Shown here: positions 1-8,343 of the stretch, piece after piece
Numbering within the stretch: position 1 is the stretch's first letter
How the letters are laid out: each line of letters begins with the position of its first letter
Assembly (NCBI RefSeq): GCF_003732225.1
Contig: NZ_MOBJ01000016.1
Location: 62,001 to 126,000, forward strand
Origin: Pseudomonas brassicacearum
Lineage (GTDB): Bacteria > Pseudomonadota > Gammaproteobacteria > Pseudomonadales > Pseudomonadaceae
Direction of reading: 5' to 3'
Length of the DNA: 64,000 nucleotides
The notes under the pieces: model-generated
The model's database searches: none
What the model was told of the DNA's origin: nothing
The model's input: only the letters and a program-made list of their open reading frames with translations
Program-made: the position numbers and the translations under genes

Positions 1-372
1 CACCATGTTCAGCAGTTCGTGGACTTTGACCGCGATCTGGCTTTCGCTCGGACGCTGGTTTTTCGGCTTCATACGCAGGCCGAACGCGACGTTGTCGAAC
101 ACTGTCATGTGGCGGAACAAGGCGTAGTGCTGGAACACGAAGCCGACGTTGCGATCACGCACGTCATGACCGGACACGTCTTCGCCGTGGAACACGATAC
201 TGCCGGCGTCCGGGGTTTCCAGACCGGCGATGATCCGCAGCAGTGTGGTTTTGCCACAGCCGGACGGGCCAAGCAACGCCACCAGTTCGCCGCTCTGGAT
301 GTCCAGGTTGATGCTGTTCAGCGCCTTGAAGGCATTGAAATTCTTGCTGACATTACGGACTTCGATCGACAT
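1..372 (-). CDS. cysA: Sulfate/thiosulfate ABC transporter ATP-binding protein CysA (partial, N-terminal 124 residues)
   Basis: This is the cytoplasmic ATPase of the sulfate/thiosulfate importer. Only the first 124 codons are in the window; the rest lies beyond base 1. The start is the ATG at 372, three bases after the cysW stop. The visible part begins MSIEVRNVSKNFNAFKAL and has a Walker A motif (GPSGCGKTTLL, about residues 34-44) and the Q-loop (FVFQHYALF). The family continues with the signature motif, Walker B and a regulatory C-terminal domain that cannot be seen here. It is the last gene of the sbp-cysT-cysW-cysA order, which supports CysA over other members of the sugar/sulfate ATPase family. 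Confidence 0.95.
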   Translation of the reverse strand, partial: MSIEVRNVSKNFNAFKALNSINLDIQSGELVALLGPSGCGKTTLLRIIAGLETPDAGSIVFHGEDVSGHDVRDRNVGFVFQHYALFRHMTVFDNVAFGLRMKPKNQRPSESQIAVKVHELLNMV

Positions 373-375
373 GAC

Positions 376-1248
376 TTATTCCTCCGCGGCGCTGGTGCGC
401 AGGCGGTTAATACGGGACTCGCTCCATTGCTTGAGCAGCAAGATGAAGAGCGCCAGGATCAGCAACAGGCTCGCAACGGCAAACGCGGCGACGTGGTTGT
501 ATTCGTTGTAGAGGATCTCGACGTGCAGCGGCAGGGTGTTGGTCACCCCGCGAATGTGCCCGGAAACCACCGACACCGCACCGAACTCACCCATCGCCCG
601 GGCGGTACACAGCACCACGCCGTAGATCAGGCCCCACTTGATGTTCGGCACAGTCACATGCCAGAACATCTGCCAGCCGTTGGCACCCAGCAAGCGTGCG
701 GCTTCCTCTTCTTGCGTGCCCTGCTCCTGCATCAGCGGGATCAGTTCACGCGCCACAAACGGCACGGTGACGAAAATTGTCGCCAGCACGATGCCCGGCA
801 AGGCGAAGACGATCTGGATATCGTGGTCCTGCAACCACGGACCAAAAATCCCCTGAGCGCCGAACATCAGCACATAAACCAGACCGGCGATCACCGGCGA
901 CACCGAGAACGGCAAGTCGATCAGGGTCACCAGCATGCTCTTGCCACGGAACGAGTATTTACTCACGCACCAGGCCGCGCTGACGCCGAACACCAGGTTC
1001 AACGGCACCGAAATCAGCACCGCAATCACCGTCAGCTTCAGGGCCGACAAGGCATCGGGCTCAAAGATCGCGGTGAAGAACGCGCCGAGGCCAAGCTTCA
1101 GGCCCTGGGAGACCACGATGAACAGCGGCAACAACAGGAACAGCGCAAAAATCAGCCAGCCAAGGCCGATCAGAATTCGCCGTGAAACGGCACTGCCACG
1201 GCGCGCAGCATTGGCCGAAGACGCGGCAGCAATAGACGATTGGGACAT
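376..1248 (-). CDS. cysW: Sulfate ABC transporter permease CysW
   Basis: This 290-residue inner-membrane permease is one of the two channel subunits of the sulfate/thiosulfate importer. After a polar N-terminus of about 20 residues there is a first membrane helix (LIGLGWLIFALFLLLPLFIV, about 26-45) and then the usual six-helix layout. The EAA loop that contacts CysA is recognisable (EEEAARLLGANGWQMFWHVT). Length and sequence fit CysW. It follows cysT by 13 bases and precedes cysA by 3 bases on the same strand, so the three are very likely one transcript. No anomaly is seen. Confidence 0.96.
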   Translation of the reverse strand: MSQSSIAAASSANAARRGSAVSRRILIGLGWLIFALFLLLPLFIVVSQGLKLGLGAFFTAIFEPDALSALKLTVIAVLISVPLNLVFGVSAAWCVSKYSFRGKSMLVTLIDLPFSVSPVIAGLVYVLMFGAQGIFGPWLQDHDIQIVFALPGIVLATIFVTVPFVARELIPLMQEQGTQEEEAARLLGANGWQMFWHVTVPNIKWGLIYGVVLCTARAMGEFGAVSVVSGHIRGVTNTLPLHVEILYNEYNHVAAFAVASLLLILALFILLLKQWSESRINRLRTSAAEE

Positions 1249-1261
1249 TTTCCGCGCCTCC

Positions 1262-2080
1262 TTATGGGGTTTCGATGCGCCGCTGCAACAAGTTGATCAG
1301 CAGCAACAGGACGAAGGAAACCACCAGCATCAGCACGCCAATGGAGGTAGCGCCGGTGTAGTCGTATTGGTCGAGCTTGACCATGATCAGCAGCGGCAGG
1401 ATTTCGGTTTTCATCGGCATGTTGCCGGCAATGAAAATCACCGAACCGTACTCGCCAACACCCCGAGCAAACGCCAGGGCAAACCCGGTCAGCCAGGCCG
1501 GCAGCAGTGCGGGAACCAGAATGTAGCGGAACACCTGCAACGGCTTGGCGCCCAGGCACGCGGCGGCCTCTTCGATCTCTCGCGGGATGTCAGCGAGTAC
1601 CGGCTGCACCGTACGCACCACGAACGGCAACGTGACGAAGGTCAGCGCCAGGGTGATACCGAGCGGCGTGTAGGCGATCTTGAAACCCAGGTCCGCAGCG
1701 AACTGCCCGACCAGACCGGTCGGCGTGTACAGCGCCGTCAGCGCAATACCGGCCACGGCCGTCGGCAGTGCGAACGGCAGGTCGATCATCGCGTCGATGA
1801 TCTTGCGTCCGGGGAAGGTGTAACGCACCAGCACCCAGGCCAGCAACGTACCGATGATGCCGTTGATGATCGCGGCGCACAGCGCGGTGCCGAAACTGAG
1901 CTTCAACGCCGCCAGCACGCGTGGCGCCGAGATGATTGCCCAGAACTGGTCCCAGGTGAGTTGAGCGGCATGCACGAACATCGCCGCCAATGGAATGAGC
2001 ACAATCAGACTGAGGTACACCAAGGTGTAGCCCAGCGTCAGCCCGAAGCCGGGTATGACGGGGGAGATACGACGCGACAT
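1262..2080 (-). CDS. cysT: Sulfate ABC transporter permease CysT (CysU)
   Basis: This 272-residue permease pairs with CysW to form the sulfate/thiosulfate channel. It starts MSRRISPVIPGFGLTLGY, with a first membrane helix at about residues 12-36. The EAA loop is visible (EIEEAAACLGAKPLQVFRYI). A 177-base gap containing a REP pair separates it from sbp upstream. Transcription from the sbp side could pass through that structure or be reduced by it, which would suit an excess of the binding protein over the membrane subunits. That regulatory idea is inference. Confidence 0.96.
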   Translation of the reverse strand: MSRRISPVIPGFGLTLGYTLVYLSLIVLIPLAAMFVHAAQLTWDQFWAIISAPRVLAALKLSFGTALCAAIINGIIGTLLAWVLVRYTFPGRKIIDAMIDLPFALPTAVAGIALTALYTPTGLVGQFAADLGFKIAYTPLGITLALTFVTLPFVVRTVQPVLADIPREIEEAAACLGAKPLQVFRYILVPALLPAWLTGFALAFARGVGEYGSVIFIAGNMPMKTEILPLLIMVKLDQYDYTGATSIGVLMLVVSFVLLLLINLLQRRIETP

Positions 2081-2120
2081 AAAAGTCCCTGGTTGAAAAA
2101 ATCAATCAGCTAAGCGCATC

Positions 2121-2214
2121 CATGTGGGAGCGGGCTTGCTCGCGAAGAGGGGGTATCAGTCAACATTTAAGTCGTCTGACACTCCGCCTTCGCGAGCAAG
2201 CCCGCTCCCACATG
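2121..2214. repeat. REP pair between sbp and cysT
   Basis: Two 26-base arms, each containing GTGGGAGCGGGCTTGCTCG or its complement (about 2122-2147 and 2188-2213), face each other around a 40-base spacer. This is the typical REP doublet of fluorescent pseudomonads. Being intercistronic in an operon, the folded RNA could stabilise the sbp message. Similar doublets with the same core occur at 8222, 26920 and 35071. Confidence 0.9.
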
Positions 2215-2257
2215 TTACGCGCCTAAGCTTAAGGTTCGTTGTGTGGCTCAAGTCAGG

Positions 2258-3271
2258 TTACTGCGCCTGATAGATCTGGTCGAACACGCCACCGTCATTG
2301 AAGAATTTCGGTTGAGCGGATTTCCAACCACCGAAGTCCTTGTCGATGGTCACCAGCTCCAGGGTCGGGAACTGTTTGGCGTACTTGGCAGCCACATCCT
2401 TGTCACGAGGACGATAGAAGTTTTTCGCGGCGATCTCCTGACCGGCCGGGCTGTACAGGTGCTTGAGGTAGGCTTCGGCGATCTGCTCATTGCCCTTCTT
2501 CTCGGCGTTCTTGTCGACGACCGCCACTGGCGGTTCGGCGAGGATCGACAGCGAAGGCACGACGATGTCGAACTTGGCAGCGCCGCCCTGTTCTTTCAGT
2601 GCGAGGAAGGCTTCGTTTTCCCAGGCCAGCAACACGTCACCCTGACCGTTGTTGACGAAGGTAATGGTCGAGCCGCGAGCGCCGGTGTCCAGCACCGGAA
2701 CGTGCTTGAACAGCGTTTGCACGTACTCTTTGGCCTTGGCTTCGTCACCGCCGTTGGCTTTCAGGCCATAGGCCCAGGCCGCAAGGAAGTTCCAGCGCGC
2801 ACCGCCGGAGGTTTTCGGGTTCGGGGTGATCACTTCAACGCCGTTTTTGGTCAGGTCGCCCCAGTCCTTGATGCCTTTGGGGTTGCCCTTGCGCACCAGG
2901 AACACGATGGTCGAGGTGTACGGCGTGCTGGCGTCCGGCAGGCGTTTTTGCCAGTCGGCCGGCAGTGTCTTGCCGAGTTTGGCGATTTCGTCGATGTCAC
3001 CGGCCAGTGCCAGAGTCACCACGTCGGCCCGCAGCCCATCAATCACCGCCCGGCCCTGTTTGCCCGAACCACCGTGGGATTGCTGGATCTTCAGGTTGTC
3101 GCCAGCGTGGTCTTTCTTCCAGAAATTGATGAACTCAGCGTTGTAGTCCTGATACAGCTCGCGGGTCGGGTCGTACGACACGTTGAGCAGTTCGTAATCC
3201 TTGGCAACCGCGGAACCGGCAAAAATGGCGCTGGCCAGAGCGGCCAAAGCGTAACGGCGAATCGACGACAT
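2258..3271 (-). CDS. sbp: Periplasmic sulfate-binding protein Sbp
   Basis: This is the substrate-binding protein of the sulfate importer, 337 residues. I place the start at 3271 (MSSIRRYALAALASAIFAGS) because AGGAG lies about seven bases upstream and a cleavable signal peptide ending SAVAKD follows directly. The mature part begins YELLNVSYDPTRELY and has the loop QQSHGGSGKQ, both characteristic of Sbp/CysP family proteins that bind sulfate by hydrogen bonds. A longer in-frame reading to 3580 runs through a REP element and is not a plausible N-terminus. It lies between oscA and cysTWA, so it probably belongs to the sulfur-starvation (CysB) regulon. Confidence 0.97.
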   Translation of the reverse strand: MSSIRRYALAALASAIFAGSAVAKDYELLNVSYDPTRELYQDYNAEFINFWKKDHAGDNLKIQQSHGGSGKQGRAVIDGLRADVVTLALAGDIDEIAKLGKTLPADWQKRLPDASTPYTSTIVFLVRKGNPKGIKDWGDLTKNGVEVITPNPKTSGGARWNFLAAWAYGLKANGGDEAKAKEYVQTLFKHVPVLDTGARGSTITFVNNGQGDVLLAWENEAFLALKEQGGAAKFDIVVPSLSILAEPPVAVVDKNAEKKGNEQIAEAYLKHLYSPAGQEIAAKNFYRPRDKDVAAKYAKQFPTLELVTIDKDFGGWKSAQPKFFNDGGVFDQIYQAQ

Positions 3272-3338
3272 GGTGCAGCTCCTGAATTCTTTTGTGTTGG
3301 CTGTTCTTAATGGAGTTCTGGAATCGGGTTGCCTGTTT

Positions 3339-3410
3339 AAAAGATCGCAGCCTTCGGCAGCTCCTACACCCATCCCCCCCGTAGGAGCTGGCGAAGCCTG
3401 CGATCTTTTG
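3339..3410. repeat. REP-like inverted repeat between oscA and sbp
   Basis: The arms AAAAGATCGCAGCCTTCGGCAG and its near-complement (CTGGCGAAGCCTGCGATCTTTT) flank a short spacer. This is a second REP family, with core GATCGCAG, also seen at 3771-3822 and 49559-49660. Confidence 0.85.
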
Positions 3411-3419
3411 ATCTTTGTT

Positions 3420-3602
3420 TCAGCTCGGCTTGCTGCCCGGGTTCTGCAAACGGAATTTCTCTTTGCGTTCGATCTGAACCACCTGGGCGTTATGCACGGT
3501 GATCTCCACTGCCCCAAAGCGCAGATCGCGCAGTGCGCTCTGGATCTCGCGCAAAATGGTTGCTTCATCCTGGCCGTCAACGCTACGTAGAGATGCGCTC
3601 AT
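3420..3602 (-). CDS. oscA: Sulfur-starvation small protein OscA (DUF2292/YezD-like)
   Basis: This 60-residue protein reads MSASLRSVDGQDEATILREI and continues with the DUF2292 core (RDLRFGAVEITVHNAQVVQI ending in a charged KEKFR). In pseudomonads a protein of this type, OscA, is encoded directly upstream of sbp and is needed for growth on organosulfur compounds; its biochemical role is not known to me. AAGGAG lies nine bases before the ATG. It is the first gene of the probable oscA-sbp-cysT-cysW-cysA operon and follows an AT-rich palindromic promoter region. Confidence 0.88.
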   Translation of the reverse strand: MSASLRSVDGQDEATILREIQSALRDLRFGAVEITVHNAQVVQIERKEKFRLQNPGSKPS

Positions 3603-3682
3603 GGTGCTGCTCCTTCAATGAGATGTGCCTGGCAGTGGCGGCACTGCTTGCGGCGTGAGAGCAATAGTAGATAGGCGCAGAT

Positions 3683-3707
3683 ATTCTTAAAAATACTATT
3701 TAAGAAT
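3683..3707. promoter_or_regulatory. Perfect 9-bp inverted repeat upstream of oscA (candidate CysB-type operator)
   Basis: ATTCTTAAA and its exact complement TTTAAGAAT are separated by seven bases in an AT-rich stretch 81 bases before the oscA start. The position and dyad symmetry suggest a regulator site. CysB is the expected activator of this operon, but the binding assignment is inference. Confidence 0.5.
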
Positions 3708-3770
3708 GTTTATATAACCGAAAGACATTATTTGACGGAGCAAGGGGTTGCGCGGAGGTTGAGCGCCGAA

Positions 3771-3822
3771 GATCAAAAGATCGCAGCGTGTAGGAACTGC
3801 CGCAGGCCGCGATCTTTTGATG
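3771..3822. repeat. REP-like inverted repeat after the GGDEF/EAL gene
   Basis: GATCAAAAGATCGCAG and CCGCGATCTTTTGATG face each other across about 22 bases, just past the stop of the GGDEF/EAL gene. The long stem could also slow or end transcription of that gene. It belongs to the GATCGCAG-core family. Confidence 0.75.
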
Positions 3823-3823
3823 T

Positions 3824-5755
3824 TTAACGAATGACCGGAGCCCGCGCCCAGTCCAGCTCATGAGCCGGCATCGGTCGACCGAACCAGTAACCTTGCCCCA
3901 GATCGCAACCCTGCTCGAGCAAAAATGCCGCCTGCTCAACCTGCTCGATGCCTTCGGCATGGACCTGCATGCCCATGCTTTGCGCAAGGGCGATGATCAC
4001 TCGAACGATCGCCGCGTCATCCTCATCCCACGGCAGGCCGGCGACAAAGCCCTGGTCGATCTTGAGCTTTTGCACCGGCAGACGCTTGAGCCGCAGCAGC
4101 GACGAATAACCGGTGCCGAAGTCATCGATAGCCAGGCGCACACCCAATTCGCGCAAGCGGTGCATTTGTTCCAGCGCGACTTCCGGATCCTCCATCACCG
4201 CGCTTTCGGTCACTTCCAGTTCCAGACACGCCGGGTCCAACCCCGTGTCGTGCAGCACTTGAGCCACCCGTTCAAACAGCTCGCGTCGGGCAAACAGCCG
4301 CGTCGAGACGTTCACCGCGATAAACGACAGCACCACCCCGGCCTTCTGCCAGGCACACATCTGCTGACAGGCCTGTTGCATTACCCAGGCATCGATTTCG
4401 GCGATCAACCCGGTGCGCTCGGCAATCGGAATGAACTCGCCCGGCGCCACCAACCCGCGTTGCGGATGCTGCCAGCGAACCAGCGCTTCAACGCCAATCA
4501 AGCGGCTGGTCTTGAGGTCGTGCACCGGCTGGTAGTAAACCCGCAACTCCTGCTGCTCCAGCGCGCGACGCAATTCAAAGGCCATCTCGACCCGGTGCTG
4601 GGCGTGAGCCGTCAGTTCCTCGGTGTACAAGGCATAGCCGTCGCGCCCCGAGTTCTTGGCCTTGAACAGCGCCGAGTCAGCGTTGCGCAGCAATTGTTCG
4701 GCGCTCAGTGCGTCGCTGGGAAACAGGCTGATACCGACGCTGGCGTTGATGAACAACGGGTGAGCGTCGATGACGAACGGCTCTTTCAAACCATCGATGA
4801 TCCGCTGCGCCAACGCGGCCGCCTGCACCAGTTGCGGACAGTTCTCAGCCAGCACGGCAAACTCGTCGCCACCCAAGCGCGCCAGCGTAATGCCGGGGCC
4901 GAACATGCCTTGCAGGCGCACCGCCACGGCTTTCAGCAACTGATCGCCGACGTTATGCCCGAGGCTGTCATTGATCATCTTGAAATGGTCCAGATCGATC
5001 ATCAGCAACGCGCAACCACGCTTGTGGGTCTGCGCCGAAGCAAGCGCCTGCTCGACGCGATCGCTGAACAGCAGACGATTGGGCAGGTCGGTCAGCGGGT
5101 CGTGGTGCGCCAGATGCGCGAGCTCGTGCTCGGAATTCTTGATCGCGCTGATGTCGGAAAACACCGCCACGTAGTGGCTCGGCTGGCCGTGGTCATCGTG
5201 AATGACCCGGATGGTCTGCCATTGCGGGTAAATCTCACCGCTTTTACGCCGGTTCCATATCTCGCCGCTCCATTCGCTGGTGCAGTTCAGACTCTGGAAC
5301 ATTTCTTGATAGAAATCTGGCGGATGGTGGCCGGACTTGAACAGGCTGGGCCTATGGCCCAACACCTCTTCGGCCTGATAACCGGTGATTTCCATGAAGG
5401 CCCGATTGACGTGGACGATCAACCCCTCGCGGTCAGTGACCAACACCCCTTCGCGCGTGCAATCGAACACCGCCTGCGCCTGGCGCAATCGTGCGCGATC
5501 TTCATTGCGGTGGCGCAATTTGGCGCCGATCCCGAGAAAACCCAGCAACCGTGCCCGGGCAATGAAGATAAACCCGGCGCTCAGCACCACCCAGGCATAA
5601 CCGTTGATCAGTTGCCATCGCTGAAGATCAGCGGATTCATCGAATAAATTGGTTAATAAATAACCAGTGAATTCCAGCCAAACGACAGAAAACACCAGGT
5701 AGAGCAGCGCTGCACGCAAAGCATCGCGATAAGAAGCAGACATTCGACGGTCCAT
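3824..5755 (-). CDS. Membrane PAS-GGDEF-EAL cyclic-di-GMP signalling protein
   Basis: This 643-residue protein has two N-terminal membrane helices (about 10-32 and 48-66), a PAS domain (about 95-215), a GGDEF domain and an EAL domain. The cyclase motif is intact (LARLGGDEFAVL). The EAL motif is intact too (GVEALVRWQHP), as are the loop IDDFGTGYSS and the metal-ligand segment EVTESAVM, so both activities or phosphodiesterase activity alone are possible. No RxxD inhibitory site precedes GGDEF at the usual spacing. Its place between oscA and desA matches a dual-domain gene in the corresponding P. aeruginosa locus. Direction of net activity cannot be told from sequence. Confidence 0.93.
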   Translation of the reverse strand: MDRRMSASYRDALRAALLYLVFSVVWLEFTGYLLTNLFDESADLQRWQLINGYAWVVLSAGFIFIARARLLGFLGIGAKLRHRNEDRARLRQAQAVFDCTREGVLVTDREGLIVHVNRAFMEITGYQAEEVLGHRPSLFKSGHHPPDFYQEMFQSLNCTSEWSGEIWNRRKSGEIYPQWQTIRVIHDDHGQPSHYVAVFSDISAIKNSEHELAHLAHHDPLTDLPNRLLFSDRVEQALASAQTHKRGCALLMIDLDHFKMINDSLGHNVGDQLLKAVAVRLQGMFGPGITLARLGGDEFAVLAENCPQLVQAAALAQRIIDGLKEPFVIDAHPLFINASVGISLFPSDALSAEQLLRNADSALFKAKNSGRDGYALYTEELTAHAQHRVEMAFELRRALEQQELRVYYQPVHDLKTSRLIGVEALVRWQHPQRGLVAPGEFIPIAERTGLIAEIDAWVMQQACQQMCAWQKAGVVLSFIAVNVSTRLFARRELFERVAQVLHDTGLDPACLELEVTESAVMEDPEVALEQMHRLRELGVRLAIDDFGTGYSSLLRLKRLPVQKLKIDQGFVAGLPWDEDDAAIVRVIIALAQSMGMQVHAEGIEQVEQAAFLLEQGCDLGQGYWFGRPMPAHELDWARAPVIR

Positions 5756-5890
5756 GTCCCTACAAAAAAGGTTGGAATTATAGATTAAAGAAACATCCAG
5801 CCACTCTTATCTGAAAGGGCGACTGGTTTTATCTGTGTGCTGAGTGATAATGCGCCTGCTGTTTTTTCTTTATCGAGGGCCATACAGCCT

Positions 5891-7069
5891 ATGTGGTACG
5901 AAGGTTTACTCGGCTTGTCGCCCTGGCAACTGGTGGCAGTCACTCTGTTAATGACCCACATCACCATCGTGGGCGTCACGGTTTATCTGCATCGCTATTC
6001 AGCCCATCGCTCCCTTGAGCTCAATGCCGGCCTGAAACACTTTTTCCGCTTCTGGCTGTGGCTGACCACGGCGCAGAACACCCGCGAGTGGACCGCTATC
6101 CACCGCAAGCACCACGCCAAATGCGAAACCGTCGATGACCCGCACAGCCCGGTGATCAAAGGTCTGTCCACGGTCTTGCGCAAAGGGGCCGAGCTATACC
6201 GCGCCGAAGCGGAGAACGCCGAAACCTTGCGCATCTACGGCAAGAACTGCCCCGAAGACTGGATCGAACGCAACCTCTACAGCCGTTATCCGCTGCTGGG
6301 CGTGGCGATCATGGGCGTCATCGATTTGCTGCTGTTCGGCACCATCGGCATCACCGTCTGGGCGATCCAGATGATGTGGATCCCGGTGTGGGCCGCTGGC
6401 GTGGTCAATGGCCTGGGCCATGCCGTTGGCTACCGCAACTTCGAATGCCGTGATGCGGCGACCAATCTGGTGCCCTGGGGCATTCTGATCGGTGGTGAAG
6501 AACTGCATAACAACCATCACACCTACCCTAACTCGGCAAAACTGTCGGTGAAAAAGTGGGAATTCGACCTCGGCTGGGCGTGGATCCAGGTCTTCAGCTT
6601 CCTGCGTCTGGCCAAGGTTCAGCGGGTTGCGCCGATCGCCCACCGTGTCGAAGGCAAAGGCAGCCTGGACATGGACACCGCCATGGCGATCCTCAACAAC
6701 CGTTTCCAGATCATGGCCCAATACCGCAAGCTGGTGATTGGCCCATTGGTCAAGCAAGAGCTGGAAAAGGTCGACCATTCGGTTCGCCACCAATTCCATC
6801 GCGCCAAGCGCCTGCTCTCGCGTGAAACCAGCCTGCTGGATGACAAACACCATGTGCGCATCCAGACCATGCTCGAGCACAGCCAGGCGCTGAAGGTAAT
6901 TTACGAGAAACGTCTGGCCTTGCAGCAGATCTGGATCAAGACCAGCTCAAATGGCCACGACATGCTGGCGGCTATCAAGGACTGGGTCCATGAAGCCGAA
7001 GCCAGCGGTATTCAATCGCTGCGCGACTTCGCCAACCAGTTGAAAACCTACTCGCTGCGCCCCGCCTGA
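5891..7069 (+). CDS. desA: Membrane fatty-acid desaturase DesA (acyl-CoA/phospholipid desaturase family)
   Basis: This 392-residue integral-membrane di-iron desaturase introduces a cis double bond into fatty acyl chains, adjusting membrane fluidity. The three histidine boxes are complete: HRYSAH (about 34-39), HRKHH (71-75) and HNNHH (about 206-210), with hydrophobic segments between them. I start at 5891 (MWYEGLLGLSPWQLVAV), as the 18 residues of the longer reading are polar and unlike the family start. It is divergent from the GGDEF/EAL gene with about 135 bases between, which hold both promoters. A C-terminal helical, charged extension of about 130 residues follows the catalytic domain. 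Confidence 0.93.
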   Translation: MWYEGLLGLSPWQLVAVTLLMTHITIVGVTVYLHRYSAHRSLELNAGLKHFFRFWLWLTTAQNTREWTAIHRKHHAKCETVDDPHSPVIKGLSTVLRKGAELYRAEAENAETLRIYGKNCPEDWIERNLYSRYPLLGVAIMGVIDLLLFGTIGITVWAIQMMWIPVWAAGVVNGLGHAVGYRNFECRDAATNLVPWGILIGGEELHNNHHTYPNSAKLSVKKWEFDLGWAWIQVFSFLRLAKVQRVAPIAHRVEGKGSLDMDTAMAILNNRFQIMAQYRKLVIGPLVKQELEKVDHSVRHQFHRAKRLLSRETSLLDDKHHVRIQTMLEHSQALKVIYEKRLALQQIWIKTSSNGHDMLAAIKDWVHEAEASGIQSLRDFANQLKTYSLRPA

Positions 7070-7080
7070 CACCGTTGATC

Positions 7081-7105
7081 GGTGCGCCCCGTTCGCGGGC
7101 GCACC
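7081..7105 (+). terminator. GC-rich hairpin after desA
   Basis: GGTGCGCCC and GGGCGCACC form a perfect 9-bp stem with a 7-base loop, twelve bases after the desA stop. There is no T-run, so it may be a weak terminator or an mRNA 3'-end stabiliser. Confidence 0.4.
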
Positions 7106-7214
7106 CTTCGGAACTAAGCTTCAAATCCCCTATCTCAAAGAGCACTTCGCCACCCAGGCGGGCTTTGTTGTGGCCGCTGTCGAACTCGCGGCACGCCCTT
7201 TGAGATATGTGCCG

Positions 7215-8204
7215 ATGGTCAATAAGAATCCTGAAGACCTGTCCCTCCCTCAGTGGCCCGAGGCTGCGCAAACCCTGATGGCCTTGATGCATGCCCAGGG
7301 TGAAGTCGCGCGCCTGAGCGAGCGTGAGCAGTTGTTCAGTTCGTTGCTGGTCAGCGTCAACGCCATACTCTGGGCTTTCAACTGGGAAACACGTCAGGTG
7401 CTGTATGTCAGCCCGGCCTATGAACGGATTTTCGGTCGTTCGGCCGGCCTGCTGCTGGCCGACTATCACCAATGGCGCGACAGCATTTACCCGGATGACC
7501 TGGACTACGCCGAACGCAGCCTGGCCCAAGTGCTGGAAAAAGGCGCCGTTGAAGACCGCGAGTACCGAATCATCGCCGCCGACGGCCAGGTGCGCTGGCT
7601 CAGCGACAAGTGCTTTATCAATCGTCAGGCCGAACCCGGACAACCGCTGATCGTGGTCGGTTTCGCCGAGGACATTACCGAAAAGAAGCAGCTGGAAACC
7701 GAGCTGCAACGCCTCGCTACCACCGATATGCTGACCCAAAGCAGCAACCGCCGACACTTCTTCGAGTGCGCCAGCCGCGAGTTCGAACAAGCGCGGCTGC
7801 AAGGTTCATCGCTGGCGTTTCTGCTGCTGGATATCGATGACTTCAAGCTCATCAACGATACATACGGCCACCCGCAAGGCGACCATGTGCTGCAACAGCT
7901 CGCCGAATGCGGGCGTGCTGCGTTGCGCCGTGGCGACCTGTTCGGGAGAATTGGTGGTGAAGAGTTTGCAGCAGTGTTTCCCGGTTGTACGCCGGACATG
8001 GCAAGGCACGTCGCCGAGCGTCTGCAACAGGAAGTTCAGCGCTTGAGCTTCAGCCATGAAGGCCAGACCTTCGGCATCACCGTCAGCCAGGGCCTGACCA
8101 GCCTCACCGCCGAAGATGAAACCCTCGACAACCTCTACACCCGCGCCGACGCCGCGATGTATGAAGCCAAACGCCAGGGCAAGAACCGGATCATCTGCGG
8201 CTGA
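7215..8204 (+). CDS. PAS-GGDEF diguanylate cyclase
   Basis: This 329-residue soluble protein probably makes cyclic-di-GMP. A PAS domain with a PAC tail (about 45-160; the tail ends VGFAEDITEKKQLETE) precedes a GGDEF domain whose active site is FGRIGGEEFAAVF. An RRGD inhibitory site stands five residues before the motif, so product feedback is expected. I choose the ATG at 7215 over a GTG at 7170 since neither has a strong ribosome site and the extra 15 residues look non-conserved; this start is uncertain. It follows desA on the same strand with about 145 bases between. Confidence 0.9.
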   Translation: MVNKNPEDLSLPQWPEAAQTLMALMHAQGEVARLSEREQLFSSLLVSVNAILWAFNWETRQVLYVSPAYERIFGRSAGLLLADYHQWRDSIYPDDLDYAERSLAQVLEKGAVEDREYRIIAADGQVRWLSDKCFINRQAEPGQPLIVVGFAEDITEKKQLETELQRLATTDMLTQSSNRRHFFECASREFEQARLQGSSLAFLLLDIDDFKLINDTYGHPQGDHVLQQLAECGRAALRRGDLFGRIGGEEFAAVFPGCTPDMARHVAERLQQEVQRLSFSHEGQTFGITVSQGLTSLTAEDETLDNLYTRADAAMYEAKRQGKNRIICG

Positions 8205-8221
8205 CAGGCTCAACACCGTCC

Positions 8222-8331
8222 CCCTGTGGGAGCGAGCTTGCTCCGGGCGGCGATCCGACGATGAGGTGCTGACATTCACCATTGATGCTGGCAGACAGTC
8301 CGCCATCGCGAGCAAGCTCGCTCCCACAGGG
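8222..8331. repeat. REP pair between convergent genes
   Basis: CCCTGTGGGAGCGAGCTTGC and its complement at about 8311-8331 face each other. The doublet lies between the 3' ends of the diguanylate cyclase and HDOD genes, a common REP location. Confidence 0.88.
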
Positions 8332-8343
8332 TTTGTGCAAAGC

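Noticed and set aside
19..1185. 388-codon plus-strand frame
   Set aside because: Antisense of cysA and cysW.
3860..5647. 595-codon plus-strand frame
   Set aside because: Antisense of the GGDEF/EAL gene, whose motifs are intact on the minus strand.
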